Shown one piece after another: positions 11,864 to 23,013 of a stretch of DNA of 64,000 bases. The notes under the pieces were generated by a model, which saw nothing but the letters and a program-made list of their open reading frames with translations, was not told where the DNA came from and did no database searches. The stretch comes from Mucidula mucida (Eukaryota > Basidiomycota > Agaricomycetes > Agaricales > Physalacriaceae): NCBI GenBank assembly GCA_015501055.1, contig JADNYV010000064.1:1-64000 (forward strand). The letters are read 5' to 3'. Both the position numbers and the translations under genes were made by a program. Position 1 is the stretch's first letter. Every line of letters begins with the position of its first letter.

Positions 11864-12688
11864 TCAAACAAGATTACTATGGAGAGAATCTGTCAATCGC
11901 CATAGCCACACACAGTGCTCGTTGTCTCGCTGTAATACATCTTCATTGGCACCATTTACGTAGTTGCCCTTGCTACAATAATCAAGATGGACTATTGGGC
12001 ACCGCCGTGGGCGCAATAACTGCCCACCGTGCCAGCGCCGCCGAAAGAATGTTAGAATGATATCGCCTACAAAGCCCACAATTTCCCCTACCCCACGGAG
12101 AACCAACAGTACGGCACAAGCAAACGACACTAAACCAGCCATGAACGAGCCTAAAACGTCTGGTATAGCTACTGCTGCGCCGTGAAAGGAACGACATACC
12201 ATAAAAGCCCGTTCTTCTCAAGTCCACTGAGCTGACCATGACGACCGAATGGAATACCAACGAGCTCAGGACCAACATAACAACAAGTCTCGGAATACTG
12301 CGTTCTGCGCACGGCAAAATGAAAAGCATTCCTGTAAAAGTAGTACTGAAATCAGAACAGCCGGCAAGGTGCACTGAATAGTATACCACACCAAAGGTAC
12401 GCCCAAGAAACAAATGAATAAGAAGGAATACTGCCATCCATTGTTGTTGAGGAATCCTGACGCCAATAACAATGCCAATACCTGCATGGCCCCGCAGATG
12501 GCAACGGGGATGAGATCCCCGGACTCGATGGGTAGAGCGCATTTGTTGAGGAGTGTGGCGCCGAGATAGAGGATTCCGAGGTCAGATAGGACAAGAGAGA
12601 CGACCTTGAGAATCTCTTCCGTAGTTGAATGATTTGGTGGCGAGGAGGCGGTTGATGGGAGGCTGGTGTTTGTGGTTGACTCGCGCAT
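11864..12688 (-). CDS. Four-helix-type membrane protein, minus-strand copy
   Basis: Three exons (12688-12403, 12331-12200, 12159-11864) give 237 residues. The N terminus is Ser/Thr-rich for about 25 residues. Hydrophobic segments follow near 30-47, 58-78, 88-100 and after intron 1, with the family motif LPC. Only a GC-AG donor at the first intron (GGCGTACC) keeps the frame and puts the intron at the same phase-1 position as in the two paralogues. The tail is longer and more basic than in its relatives. It sits tail-to-tail with the FHA-RING gene. Function unknown. Confidence 0.65.
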
Positions 12689-12896
12689 GGTGGAGGATTG
12701 GAAGAGAGGAGGGCGATGTTTTACTTGAACGATATCACCTGCAGGATCTGTGATTAGCTGGCAAACTTGGTGTTAGGGAACTATTGCTTGTCCAATGTAA
12801 CGCCTCGTTCTTCCCTGATACCTTTGGGGTAGTAGAGGGGGCGCTCAGACAAAAATAAACAAGCATGGAATAAAAAACGTTTTGTTCGATTACACG

Positions 12897-14152
12897 TTAA
12901 ACCTTGTCGTGTGCTAACATTCGGACTTGGAAGGGCTTCTCCTGATATATGAACGCGCCGCTGTCTTCTCGAAAGTCCCCCCGTGCATCCTCCAGATTAA
13001 CAGTAGTAGATGAACGAGGAGGCGCATCAGCACAATGAAAAGATTCATTCAAGGACCGCACATCGGTTGTCAGATGAGGAAGAGACGGCCGAGTCCACAA
13101 AGTATCCGGGCGTGAATGGCCAGCCATGACACGGGCAATGATCAATGTTGGTGCGATGCCCTACATCCCGTGTAAGCACTACCAAACGACAGTGAGTATT
13201 ACTAGTACTAACCGATATACTGTAGGACATCAGCAGCGGGTACGCGTACGCGCCCATGACCTTCACTCTAGGCGAGTAGTATTCGTATCCATACACCACG
13301 ACGAGGGCGATATAGATAATAGAGTACATGACGGCGGATTCGACGATAATTTCAATGACGCCGCGATATGTCTTGAGATTATCGCTGGTCCGCACGATGC
13401 GCGTGAGAATGAGGATGGTGCAAAGGCTGTTCGTGACTACGATCATTGAGTAGTAGAGCAGTACCCAATTGACCTGCGCGTCGAGTATCGCGCCGCTCTG
13501 TTTTGCCAAGCCCGCTATTACGATCCCGCAGGCAACTGGGCCCCGATATAAGTGAGCGACAACGACTCGGAGGGAGAGGGTTCAACTCGCCTAGCTCAGC
13601 TATTAAGCATATAGCGGGAGCACCAGCGGCCTTCCAGCTGCGCCCATAGAGAACCCAGCAGCGCCAAATCTAAGATGTACGTCAGCAGCTACAGACGCCG
13701 TATCTCAGCAGCGCACTTACCAGCACAAGATCAGCAAGAGCAACGTTGAGACTGCGAAGGACGCTGCCCGCAAGACCGCCTGCTTCTTCGCCAAACATCA
13801 ACGTGTCAAACTCAGAGTCGAATGAGCCACCCTGGTTGATGAAGATGTCGTCGAGGATCGTCCACTGCAAGGCTACAATGACGGTCTCAGCGCACCACAG
13901 GAAGGTGATGATGCCTCCGAAGACTATTCGTGTGCGTCTGGAACCTTTGTTCGTTGCTGAGGATATGAAGGTCATTACGAGGAGTGAAGAGAATAGTTGA
14001 GCGTTGTTACCGATGTAGTATAAAGCAACAAAGTACACGCATGTGTGAATGGCATGACAGAATATGAAGACGAGCGTGCAGTGAAAGTGGGCTGATAGAA
14101 TGTGCTGAACCTCAGGAATCGTAAGCCTGTATTGCTCGATTGTTGAGGTCAT
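12897..14152 (-). CDS. Seven-helix integral membrane protein of a basidiomycete-expanded family
   Basis: Four exons (14152-13721, 13669-13591, 13535-13213, 13160-12897) give 365 residues. Seven hydrophobic segments are visible. Family signatures are ALADLVL at the end of exon 1, IWRCWVLYGR in exon 2, VNWVLLYYS in exon 3, YRGVIEIIVESA, and GIAPTLIIARV with the following GHSRPD at the start of the cytosolic tail. The second intron is kept in frame only by a GC-AG donor (GCGAGT). Proteins of this kind occur in many copies per mushroom genome and have no assigned function. It is not a STE3-type pheromone receptor by motif. Two broken relatives lie at 9.0 and 47.6 kb. Confidence 0.75.
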
Positions 14153-14893
14153 GGTGGTGTTGAGACGGAACGATGTATTCTGTTGACATCTTTATAACAT
14201 CATCGCTCCTCGACGGTTCGTTTCCCGGCATTGATTCTAGGGCGCATGGTTATTGTATTCACATTAGTCACTGTAGGTCATTTTAGTTAGCGAGAAGAAG
14301 CTAAGTATCATAACACTGACATAAATGAATACGCCGCTCAACTAGAAGACTGATCAACTGTCAGGCAGCTCTGTTGGTCGTACTGGAGTACGGCGACTAG
14401 TAGTATTCGGCATCAGTGATTTGATGCAACCATGAGAACACAAGGAGAGTCGTTGAAAAGTAGCACTCGGGAGGAAGAAAGCCGCTAAGTCGTGATTGAG
14501 AAACTTCAAGAAGGCGATAGTAGACCACAAGAAGAGAGCAAATTAATGTGAATTGGTTAGGTACATGTCGAGGAAGAAGTTCAAGCCGCGTGCTATGCTT
14601 ATCATTCGTGGAAACCCTAACCCAAAGTTAACCTTCTTGACATACGACCGCGACGTGCCCATGTCAATGGTCAGACGTAGAACTTCTGCCATGCTCCGAC
14701 TTCCTCGCACCGAAGATCCCTGCTGCTCACATGTCTCCTGGCGTCCGTGATCAACAGCACCGTCACAACATTGCCTAATAATCGCCTACCATTCGCTGTG
14801 TGCTCTCTTCCATTGTATCTTGTACGTTGGCTCTCCCACTCTCTGTTTCTCATCAATAACTGGAACCCCATGTTTCTAGACATATTTCCCCTG

Positions 14894-14903
14894 TATATAT
14901 AAA
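14894..14903 (+). promoter_or_regulatory. TATA-like element
   Basis: TATATATAAA about 90 bases before the ATG at 14990. Confidence 0.35.
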
Positions 14904-14989
14904 TTCGACTGCATAATGCATACCTTTCACCAGACTTCTGAACACGTCTCGCGATCTCAGGATTCTACTTTTCTTCTTCGGTGCTGTCC

Positions 14990-15268
14990 ATGGCTTCAAG
15001 TGACACAATGGACTGCTGGCTTTCGGTGTCTCCTACGATTCGAGTTCTCCCCAACCTCATCGCCAGCGTCGTTTGGCTTTCTGTCCTGTCTGTAATGGTA
15101 CGTTCATACACAGTCTTTTGTACTCATATTCTTTACTGTAGACGCACCAACAACAAATGCCGGTACGTCTCACTCGCTGCTGAGTTCCTTGCCTCATCGT
15201 ACACTGCTTCCGCTTCCGGCATGCCTCTTTCTACCGCTTTCTCTCCACCAGTTCTCATTCACTGTTAG
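14990..15268 (+). CDS. Tentative short gene, start region only
   Basis: An ATG after a TATA-like box opens a 36-codon exon (14990-15097) starting MASSDTMDCWLSVSP with a hydrophobic stretch (LIASVVWLSVLSVM). A good GTACGT donor and a CTGTAG acceptor follow. Beyond the intron several Ser/Thr/Pro-rich frames compete and I could not settle the downstream exons, which may reach about 15560. No homologue is recognised. Confidence 0.25.
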   Translation: MASSDTMDCWLSVSPTIRVLPNLIASVVWLSVLSVMVRSYTVFCTHILYCRRTNNKCRYVSLAAEFLASSYTASASGMPLSTAFSPPVLIHC

Positions 15269-15969
15269 CTCTCAATCTTCGTCCGCGCCAAACGTGCGAT
15301 CCTCATCTCCATTGTATTCTTACTCTACTGCTGAATCTCATAGCTGAAAACTATGAAGCGTCGTCTTCTGCACAAGTGTCACCTGCAAAAAAACAGCTCA
15401 TTCTTCCGGGTATTCATTTTAAAAATCCACGTACATCAGCTTCGCAACCCACGAAGGACAACGTACGATACTCTTCAAAGTTTTGTGTTTCGTCATCTCT
15501 TATCTTTTCTTCGATTCTAGCCCTGCCCACTATACTGCCGTCGTGAGGTTAGTGAAATTTGAGAGTTAAGAATAGACCAATCTCATCGGCACCGACAGTC
15601 AAAAAGCTTCTCGAAATGTAACAATTCAACAGTGTCAGAATGTGTCGTCTTTAGGCTACCAGGGGGACAGAAGCAAGGAATGAAAACATGGGAAAATCTG
15701 AGGTCTTCCTCTTTCTATGAGTCTGCCGACATGGGCCAGCTCGCCAAACTTGCCTATGAATACTCAACTGCATGAAATCCAGTCGATATTTTAGCTGGAA
15801 CAAACTGTCACGCTCGCTTTAAACGGAATGCATCCACGCTACAATTCCAATCATACACCTACGCTCTCTGACTCTCCATTATCTCAACCCAAAAAATGGA
15901 CAGAAGAATGGAACCAAATTGGATCGCATATATGACGGAGGAACATCTCGATGGGTGCACATTTGCGAT

Positions 15970-16757
15970 ATGGCCAGGTGCCGTCTTTTGATCCTCGTTT
16001 TTGCTTTTATTCTTGCTTCTGCTGCGGCGAATGAGCGTTCTGCTGGAACTTCCGACATTCTTGTCTACCGGCAGCTGGACGAGTATGCATTTGATGATTT
16101 GGGGGACGACGATTGCGACGACAATGATTGTGATGACGAAGAAGATGATTGCGAAGAGGACAATGATGATTCGGCTGAAGAGGATTGCGATGAAGACGAG
16201 GTACGGCTGCCTTAACCTCTTGTCTCCACTGTTGACGAACCGAATGTGGTTAGGGCATGTCTGTGTCGCTTTCAGGATCTTTGTCAAAGGGAACACCGTC
16301 GTCTACGGTGACCGTCCAGATTTCTGGCAAGCCCAAATCATCATTATCGACACCAGCCTCATTGACCGACACGTCCGTGGGGGCGACTTCGTCTCCTCCG
16401 GTAAAGTCTACACCGTCGACACCAGTACTATCGTCGTCCAGGACTCCCACCGGCACTACAATTCCCCCCAGCACTACATCCACGTCGCATGCACTTGCAG
16501 ATCCCGGCGGACCATTCTCGTTTTCAGAAGCCTCATCTCCTTCGCCTGCCGCCGCCGCAGCGTTGACGTCTTTCGATGTCTCTCTCCTCACGGCTTCGTT
16601 GACTCTGCAGAGTGGTAACGCCACCAGCACAACGGGGTTGAAGCTTCCTTCCCATCGGCCAGAGTCGGCGACGTCTGATAGCGTTCGGACAGATGTCCCT
16701 TTGTGGTTCGTCGTGTTGGGAGCGATTGTGCCAGGCGTATGTCGTTCATTCTTGTGA
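15970..16757 (+). CDS. Acidic secreted protein with Asp/Cys tract, intact founder-like copy
   Basis: Exon 1 (15970-16200) encodes a signal peptide (MARCRLLILVFAFILASAAA), then RQLDEY and a tract of about 35 residues made of Asp, Glu and regularly spaced Cys (DDCDDNDCDDEEDDC type). After a 53-nt intron, exon 2 (16254-16757) encodes a Ser/Thr/Pro-rich stretch of about 130 residues, probably O-glycosylated, and a hydrophobic segment (LWFVVLGAIVPG) near the end. That is a layout compatible with a wall- or membrane-anchored protein. A third exon after a donor near 16753 is possible. At least six decayed relatives lie in the repeats to the right. No family is recognised; metal binding by the Asp/Cys tract would be speculation. 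Confidence 0.6.
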
Positions 16758-17080
16758 GTTGCTTACGCGCTTTCATGCTGTGGAAGCAGAAATGCTGATG
16801 CACGATCACAGTAAATACTAGGTACAATCGGAGCCGGATATATATTAAAATCTTGTTTGCGAGTCAGCTTCCTATCACCATTGCGTTCATCAAACAGATT
16901 GTGTTCTTAGGTAGGTCTACGTTCCATCGTCGAATGCTAGGTATGGGGAATGGAAAGCGCTACTTGTAATACTGTGCCCATATCGAAAGGTCGTTGGTTA
17001 GTCGAAGAATTGAGGCTCGCGACGCCAATATAGCATGTGGAGATAGGTGCATCGGTGGCACAATTTCCTCTTTTGTCTCC

Positions 17081-17543
17081 ATGACCAACTTGAAGCACCT
17101 ATCATTGCTTGTTGTTTTATGGTTTGCGATTGATATGACTCGCGTGCAACTAGCGGTAGCTAATAAACCTGAGTCTGGGAAGCGGCGGTGTCAAGACTTT
17201 GAGCGGGCCATGGAGGTATGCTGATTTCGAGTTTTCTAGTAGTGGGGTCTGATGTTCACCGTCAGAACTGCTCGGATGCGACTTTGAACTGTTGCACAGA
17301 TGAATATATCAGTATCCTCACCAAGTGCATGGATGGTCCTGATTATCTCGACGTGCAAACCCATTTCCGGGGTGCGTAATTCGTCTGGTGCGCTTGACCA
17401 AGCTGATGATCTCCTCATTAGGGTTGCAGCAATATTGTCACCGCTACGGACAACCTATTTCGCTCCCAAGCGCGGCAGAGTCGCAGACACCGACTCCGAG
17501 TTGTGAACGGTTTCTTTGTAGGGTGTTGGGCCGGCTTGAATAA
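17081..17543 (+). CDS. Cysteine-rich secreted protein, 120 residues
   Basis: Three exons (17081-17215, 17266-17371, 17422-17543) join in frame with GT-AG introns of 50 nt. A leader of about 28 residues (MTNLKHLSLLVVLWFAIDM) precedes a mature part with eight cysteines, including one adjacent pair (LNCCTDEY) and a LQQYC motif. The spacing resembles small secreted proteins of basidiomycetes; it is not the hydrophobin pattern. A broken paralogue with matching exon sequence lies at 29.06-29.49 kb. Confidence 0.65.
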
Positions 17544-17800
17544 GTATCATGCTGCCTTTGGAGGGATTGTTTACTTCGAACCTCGAATTTGGACATCTTC
17601 AATTTGATGAATAGGATAATTCCCTGTTTGAGATTGCTTCGTAATAATTAGACGCAAAGTACGCCATTGAGCGAGGCAAGCGCGATCCAGTAGGCACCCG
17701 TCCCGACTACGTAGTACGTAGAGCATGAACTTTGAAGCTGTCAAGTCTGGCGAGCATTTTCTGTACGTGGCGTAAAAAAATGAAGTTCCAAAAATCTTAG

Positions 17801-17888
17801 TGCATTAAGGGGGAATCGAACCCCCGGCGGGTCGACACATGTCACTGCAGGATGGCAACGACCCAGGTTACCACTACCCCATTAATGC
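17801..17888 (-). tRNA. tRNA-Gly(GCC) with a 17-nt intron
   Basis: On the minus strand a 7-bp acceptor stem (GCATTAA/TTAATGC) encloses a D arm with GTAGTGGTAA. The anticodon arm has loop TTGCCAT interrupted after the base 3' of the anticodon. The T arm is GGGGG-TTCGATT-CCCCC. Removing 17 bases between A37 and T38 restores the 5-bp anticodon stem GGTCG/CGACC and gives a 71-nt tRNA. The D loop and anticodon loop match fungal tRNA-Gly. Confidence 0.9.
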
Positions 17889-18045
17889 TGGAGTTATTGA
17901 GTCAGTGAAGTATTCCACCATACTAAATTGCGCACTCTAGTCTCTCCTTGGTTGGCTGAGACACAACCGGCAAGAAAGAGGCCAGGCATTGAACGAAATG
18001 TTGGATACCTACTACGAACTCTTATTTCTCTAACACTTTCGATGG

Positions 18046-18560
18046 GAAAAACATGTATATCGAGGGTACGTAGATTATACAGCAAATGATCTGATCTTTG
18101 CTGTATAAGTACAAGTAGATCTGCGCAAGGAAGGTGTTGGCTGATCAATTGGCTTTCTGTTTCTGCTTTTTATGCCGGCTCAGGAGTTAATGCCCGTCAT
18201 GTAACGTCGTGCTCATCTGGCGTCTCAGACCCGATGTGGGTAGTCTCGGCTGCCGTTCCTCAACGGATGCCAGGAGGCGTGGTTAGTCGCGTACCAGGAC
18301 CAGACCACGATGTTCATACTCATTCCATGTGCCGTCGAGGGATAGCCTGGTGTACGAACGAGGTAGTTTGGTGGATCAAATTGTGCGAAATGTTGGGCGA
18401 TTTCGTGGGCATTGGCATAGGTAAACAAGTCAGGACAAACACAGTAGTCTTGATGAAGGGTAATTGTTGTATGGATGGTGGTATTGCTTGTCGTTCACAT
18501 GGAGTATTTCGCTCTCCGGGTCCGCTGGGTGATTCTTGACTGATACGTGTATTCACGCAG
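18046..18560. repeat. Duplicated block at the left edge of the array
   Basis: 18046-18170 is closely similar to 37080-37185. 18280-18540 resembles 46730-46985 and part of 27890-28030. This marks the left border of the duplicated region just after the tRNA gene. Confidence 0.6.
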
Positions 18561-18924
18561 AGTAAAGTCCTGGTGAGGCGTTAGAAATAGACCTATGTAC
18601 AGCACATATTTGAAGCGTACTACATACTCGTACTAGCCGATCACCAAAGAATGATTGCGTGGGAAAATCTGTGCCGGTGTCGACTCATTTTTCCACGACT
18701 TTCAAGTCGATATGCACGCGCTCGCCATTGCCGCCAAACTTTGGAAAATGCAGTTCGCTATTTTAGCTGAAGCGAACTGTCCCTACGACTGGTTGAAATT
18801 CGTTGGCGGACACCTCGATTGGAGCTGCAAAAACTTGCCGCCAGCTCGTGATGCATGATTGTTGAACCAAGTCTGGATCGCCTACATGACCGAGGAACAG
18901 GCTCTACGGGCGCGCATTTGCCAT

Positions 18925-19640
18925 ATGGTTGGGTACTGTCCTGTAATCCTTGTTTCCGCGTCAGCTGTGGCCGCTGTAGCAAAGGATCCGTCTACTGGTT
19001 CCGAATTTCGCGTCTATCGGCAGCTGGATAGCTATCTATTAGGGGAAGACGATTTGCGACGTGGCGGATCATGATTGTGATGACGAGGAAGATGATTGTA
19101 AAGAGGGTGAGGATGTTGCTGCGGAAGAAGACGACGAGGTATGCCCAGCTTCTTTTCTTATACTTACAGGGTATGTCATTGTTCTTTTAAAGGTCTTTAT
19201 GATCCACTGGGAGGGACGCGCTGTATCAACGGTGGTTGTTTGGGTTTCCAGCAATCCTAAATCATCTTTACCGACCACAGCGTCCTTGACCGCCAGGTCC
19301 GTGGGCGCGACTTCGTCCTCTTCCGGTGAAGCGTACTGTCATCGTCCTCAACAACATCGTCGGTATTATCATTGGTAGATATGCGAAGGGACACCACCAA
19401 TATCTCGCGTCGCATGCTCTTGCAGATTTCGGAAGACCTTTTTATTCTTCAGCAGCCTTGTATCCTTCGCGTACCGCCGCAGCGTCGTTGACGTCTTTCG
19501 TTATCTCTCTCCTCGCGGCTTCGTTGCCTCTGAAGAGTATCAACGCCACTACCACAATGGGGTTGAAGCTACTTTCTCAGCGCCCAGAGTCCGCGACGTC
19601 TGATGTTTACGCTGGGCTTCGGGCAGATTTGCTTTAAAGG
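18925..19640 (+). pseudogene. Acidic secreted protein, decayed copy
   Basis: Equivalent of the 15970 gene. The leader and RQLDSY motif are kept, but an extra T in GACGATTTGCGAC (about 19050) shifts the frame out of the Asp/Cys tract into a stop (RRGGS). The tract continues in another frame from 19061. Exon 2 remnants run to about 19640. Confidence 0.6.
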
Positions 19641-20099
19641 GTGATACTGATTGTTCTCTTTATCTAGGTGAGTTGCATGCGCGTTCGAAAGAAGACGCTG
19701 AGGCACAAATACAGTTAATTTTATGTACACTTGGAGTCCGACGCATCGTACTATCTTGTCTGCGAATTGCGTTTATCAGATCGGGTTCTTGTGCAGGTAT
19801 ACGTTCCGGTGGCACCTTGTCGCCATGATCAAGCACCTGTCCTTGCTGATTCTAAGATTTGGGCCTGACGGCCTTGGAACACGTTCACGTAGTCTTGATC
19901 ATGATTTCTACTGACATGTTCTGTCTTTCTTCAATGAGGTCTTCTTTTCCGTGCTGTTCGAGAGCCGAGTCCAACGAGGGCCTTCGACATCGGTGACCAG
20001 TACCGTTGGAAGTGCTCTGAGAGGAACCCTCGCACTCCAGCTAACGCGAAAACGGAAGGCTTCACCTGTGGCTTGGCGGCCTTGCAACCATACGGAACG

Positions 20100-20540
20100 C
20101 GTTCACGTGACATTGCTCCTCTACGCGCTGGGGCTAGCATGCCGGACTACTTCGACCGGATCCCTAACAATCCTGGTATTCCTTGTCTCGTATATGGATT
20201 GACTAGGTCTCTAGAGTTACGCTTGCCTACTGTACTCGGCTGGCAGAGGTGCATGTCCGGTTTGCCTCTTACTAGCTGGATTTTTCTTCGGTGGATCAAA
20301 TTGTCGTGGGTCTTGCGGGAGCATGTCGCGCTGAATGTCTCGCTATGGATTATAGATTGACTCAGCGTCAAGTTGGTGATCAAAGCCTGAGTGGCTTTGT
20401 GCCTCAATGTGGCGCAGTTTTTGTGGTGCGAAATCGTAAGAAGTTTACTACTTCGTGGCTTAGAAACATTGAAACTAACATTCCACAGTACTATCCATGC
20501 CTTGAAGCAATCAAACGACCTCGCATTGATGTTTTTCCTT
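20100..20540 (+). promoter_or_regulatory. Conserved block upstream of HMG gene A
   Basis: This block recurs before all four HMG genes (near 38550, 49110 and 60090). It has indels that break any common reading frame; only the copy at 60 kb is open throughout. A conserved promoter or a decayed gene are both possible. Confidence 0.45.
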
Positions 20541-20553
20541 TTCCAGCGAGCGG

Positions 20554-20559
20554 CACGTG
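20554..20559. promoter_or_regulatory. CACGTG E-box upstream of HMG gene A
   Basis: CACGTGATC lies about 100 bases before the ATG and is kept in all four HMG promoters, including the most diverged one. It is a likely bHLH or bZIP binding site. Confidence 0.5.
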
Positions 20560-20654
20560 ATCACTGACCAAAATCAGGGCCAGACGCGCTTTGTCTCTTG
20601 TTCACAGCCTACCACCATCGTCACTCATCACACAAACTTTCATCTATATCAGTC

Positions 20655-21874
20655 ATGGCACCACGGGCTCCTCGGAAGGCAGCTCCTCAGCTTACAGAAG
20701 CGCTCAAGACGAAATATACGGCGTCGTTTGCACATATCCCGGACAAGAAGAGTTTCATAACATTACAGGAGTCGAGAGCGGTCATTCAACCAAAGAAGAG
20801 GAAGGCCGGTGAAGAAGAGGCTGACGTCGACCGTCCCTCCAACAAGTTCATGCTCTATAGGGCGTGGATGTCCGAACAATTGTCCGTAACTCTCTGTGCA
20901 GAGCTCAAGGCCACATACGGCCCACTGTGGTTCGACATGTTTTCGAAGGTGGTCTCATACCATTGGAAGCGTTTGGGCACGGAGGCCGAGGCATTTTGGC
21001 AGGAAATGCAGGAGGAAACGAAGCAGAGACACGCAAAGGCCCATCCGGGTTACAAGTATCATCCGGCGAAACCGGGCGAAGGGAAAGCGGCCAAGAAGCG
21101 CAAGATGAAGAGTTCCAAGTCCTCGGCGTCGCCACCGGCGAGGGTATCCCCTCCCAAAACACAGACGCCAGTGTGGGACGCGGCGCTGGAGCCCTTCCAG
21201 TTCACGTTCCAAATCGAGAGCCCATTTGTGGCTGCACCACCGCAATATCCCGAGTCGTCTACGCCCTCGCCTCCGGTCAATGAGCAAGGACGCGTTCAAT
21301 TGCCAACCTATTCCCCCCCGCCGCAGGCTTTTGTTGGCGCGTCGTCAGAGGTATGTGCTTTGTTCGCCTCTTTGTCCTCGTCTCATTGGTTCTTTTAGCA
21401 ATGGCCGACCGCATTCAGCGGTGATGTATTCCATGGGCACGAGAACTATGCCGTCCCTGGTCCCTTGAATGAGGTATGTGCATTGTTTGATGACTGTTTG
21501 TTCTCGTCTCAAGATTCTTCAAGCAGGACACGGCTGAACCATCATACGATCTCGATGCGTTCAACGGAGAAGCCTTCGTCAAGAACTACAATCCGAGTCC
21601 GGTATGTGTTTTGTCCTCACGTGAAGCTGGGTCTTTGGCTAACAAATGCACTCGTCAGGTCACCGCGCCATGTAATATCAACCAGTCTCTGCAAGACGAG
21701 ATCATTACAATCTGCCGCCATTTCTTCCAGCCCGAAATCGAACGGCGTATCAACTTTGATGAGATAGAGCGGGACGATGCGCTCATCACCTCCATGTCTT
21801 ATGAGGACCAGGACATTTTCAAGACGAGGCTTCATGCACGCGCTGCATTCCCTCTCTGGATGTTCTATGCCTAG
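20655..21874 (+). CDS. HMG-box transcription factor, copy A
   Basis: Four exons (20655-21350, 21399-21473, 21527-21601, 21659-21874) give 353 residues. Residues about 59-137 form an HMG box of the MATA type: DRPSNKFMLYRAW, the WKRL and FWQEM helices, then RHAKAHPGYKYHPAKP and a basic stretch (AAKKRKMK) that can act as a nuclear signal. The box has a longer spacer after helix 1 than usual. A Pro-rich middle leads to a conserved ending from SLQDEIITICRHFF to FPLWM. Intron positions and even intron sequences match copies B, C and D. Fungal proteins of this type include mating-type and fruiting regulators. The precise target is unknown. Confidence 0.8.
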
Positions 21875-23013
21875 GATTTCTTTTTTTCTTTCTCGCTGTT
21901 TTGTTTATATTTACATCTTCTTACCATTCATCCTCATCACATGTCTTATTTTCCAGTCCCTTTGCTACATATTGCATTGTCACGTCCATCGCATTTACGA
22001 TACCCGTACATATTCCCGTATCCATCTCTCTGTTTATCTCGTATTGCTATCGTTTGCCTGTTTTCCAAGTTTCTCTCATCTTGCCTCGCATTAGGATATC
22101 CATATTTGTGCATCCAGCTCTTCTTATTCCGTATCGCTATCTACATTGTCCTCCGTATTTGTCTGAATTGCATCTGTTGTTCTGCTCATTCCGAACTTTT
22201 GTGTTACGGTTACTGGTGATGTGTCTTCCTCTGGAATCTTGACCACCATCTACCACGAAATCCGCTTCCTGGCGAATCTATCACCGCAAAGAATGATCCA
22301 GGCCAATATTCTAGTGGAACGAAATGCCTCGCTTGCTTCGAACGACTGGCCGGAAACGCGTCGCTGAACACCCAGATTGAAGCTGCCGCGCCGGCGGTAT
22401 AGTAGCCGCGGAAGCAAATAAAAACGATCTCAATTCTCCGTTCGACGTCCATCATCACCTCGCGAGTTTCTGCTACATCTACCTCTTGGCTCAAATGTTC
22501 GACTGGAGTACCTTTCTCTTTACCTATCGGGCGTAGTATCTGCCGGAATTGCGGGCGTCGGGTTCAACGTCTCCTTCCGCCTCCGGAAGAGGACAGATGT
22601 TCAATATGATCAATATGAAGACGTTAATGGCTCTCTTTATCCAGTTTCGGCTAACGAATGCTTCCTGAGGTATCGGCCCCTCCATGCATGCGCGCGCCCA
22701 TCGGCGAAACAATCTCTTTCATTCCAATCACGGGCTTGAGCCCCGAGTCACCTTGGTTCACAAAAAGAGTCGATGCCCTTCAAAGTGTGTACTTTGTCGA
22801 TATCCTACGCATCCATGCCATCTGGTCAACTCGGGCCAGTTCTCTTGGTGAAAACTGCTCCTCGCCCGATGGTTGATTGACTTCCTAGCAGGGCCAGTCG
22901 ATAAACCGCACAGCATGTCTAAGATTACAGTGACAGGAGCTTAGCAGAATTCTTCTGATACTTGGGACAGAACGAAAGAGGCCTAATTCCCTTCTTGCTC
23001 TCTGACCTTCACC
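21875..23013. repeat. Conserved spacer between HMG A and KEN-box gene A
   Basis: A pyrimidine-rich 3' region (21880-22200) and a block from about 22240 are shared with 40230-41480 and 50830-52090. A short frame inside the block, clearest at 51319-51453 (VEIQADILVARNARF type), resembles the LAKLAYEYS segments found before the acidic-protein copies. It is probably a relic exon. Confidence 0.5.

Noticed and set aside
12897..14152. Seven-helix protein as a STE3-type pheromone receptor, making this a mating-type locus
   Set aside because: Its motifs (IWRCWVLYGR, GIAPTLIIARV) belong to a different basidiomycete membrane family. No pheromone precursor with a CaaX end and no homeodomain pair was seen in the window.
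20905..21299. Long minus-strand frames opposite the HMG genes
   Set aside because: They recur opposite every HMG copy because the coding strand is GC-biased. The plus strand carries the HMG box.
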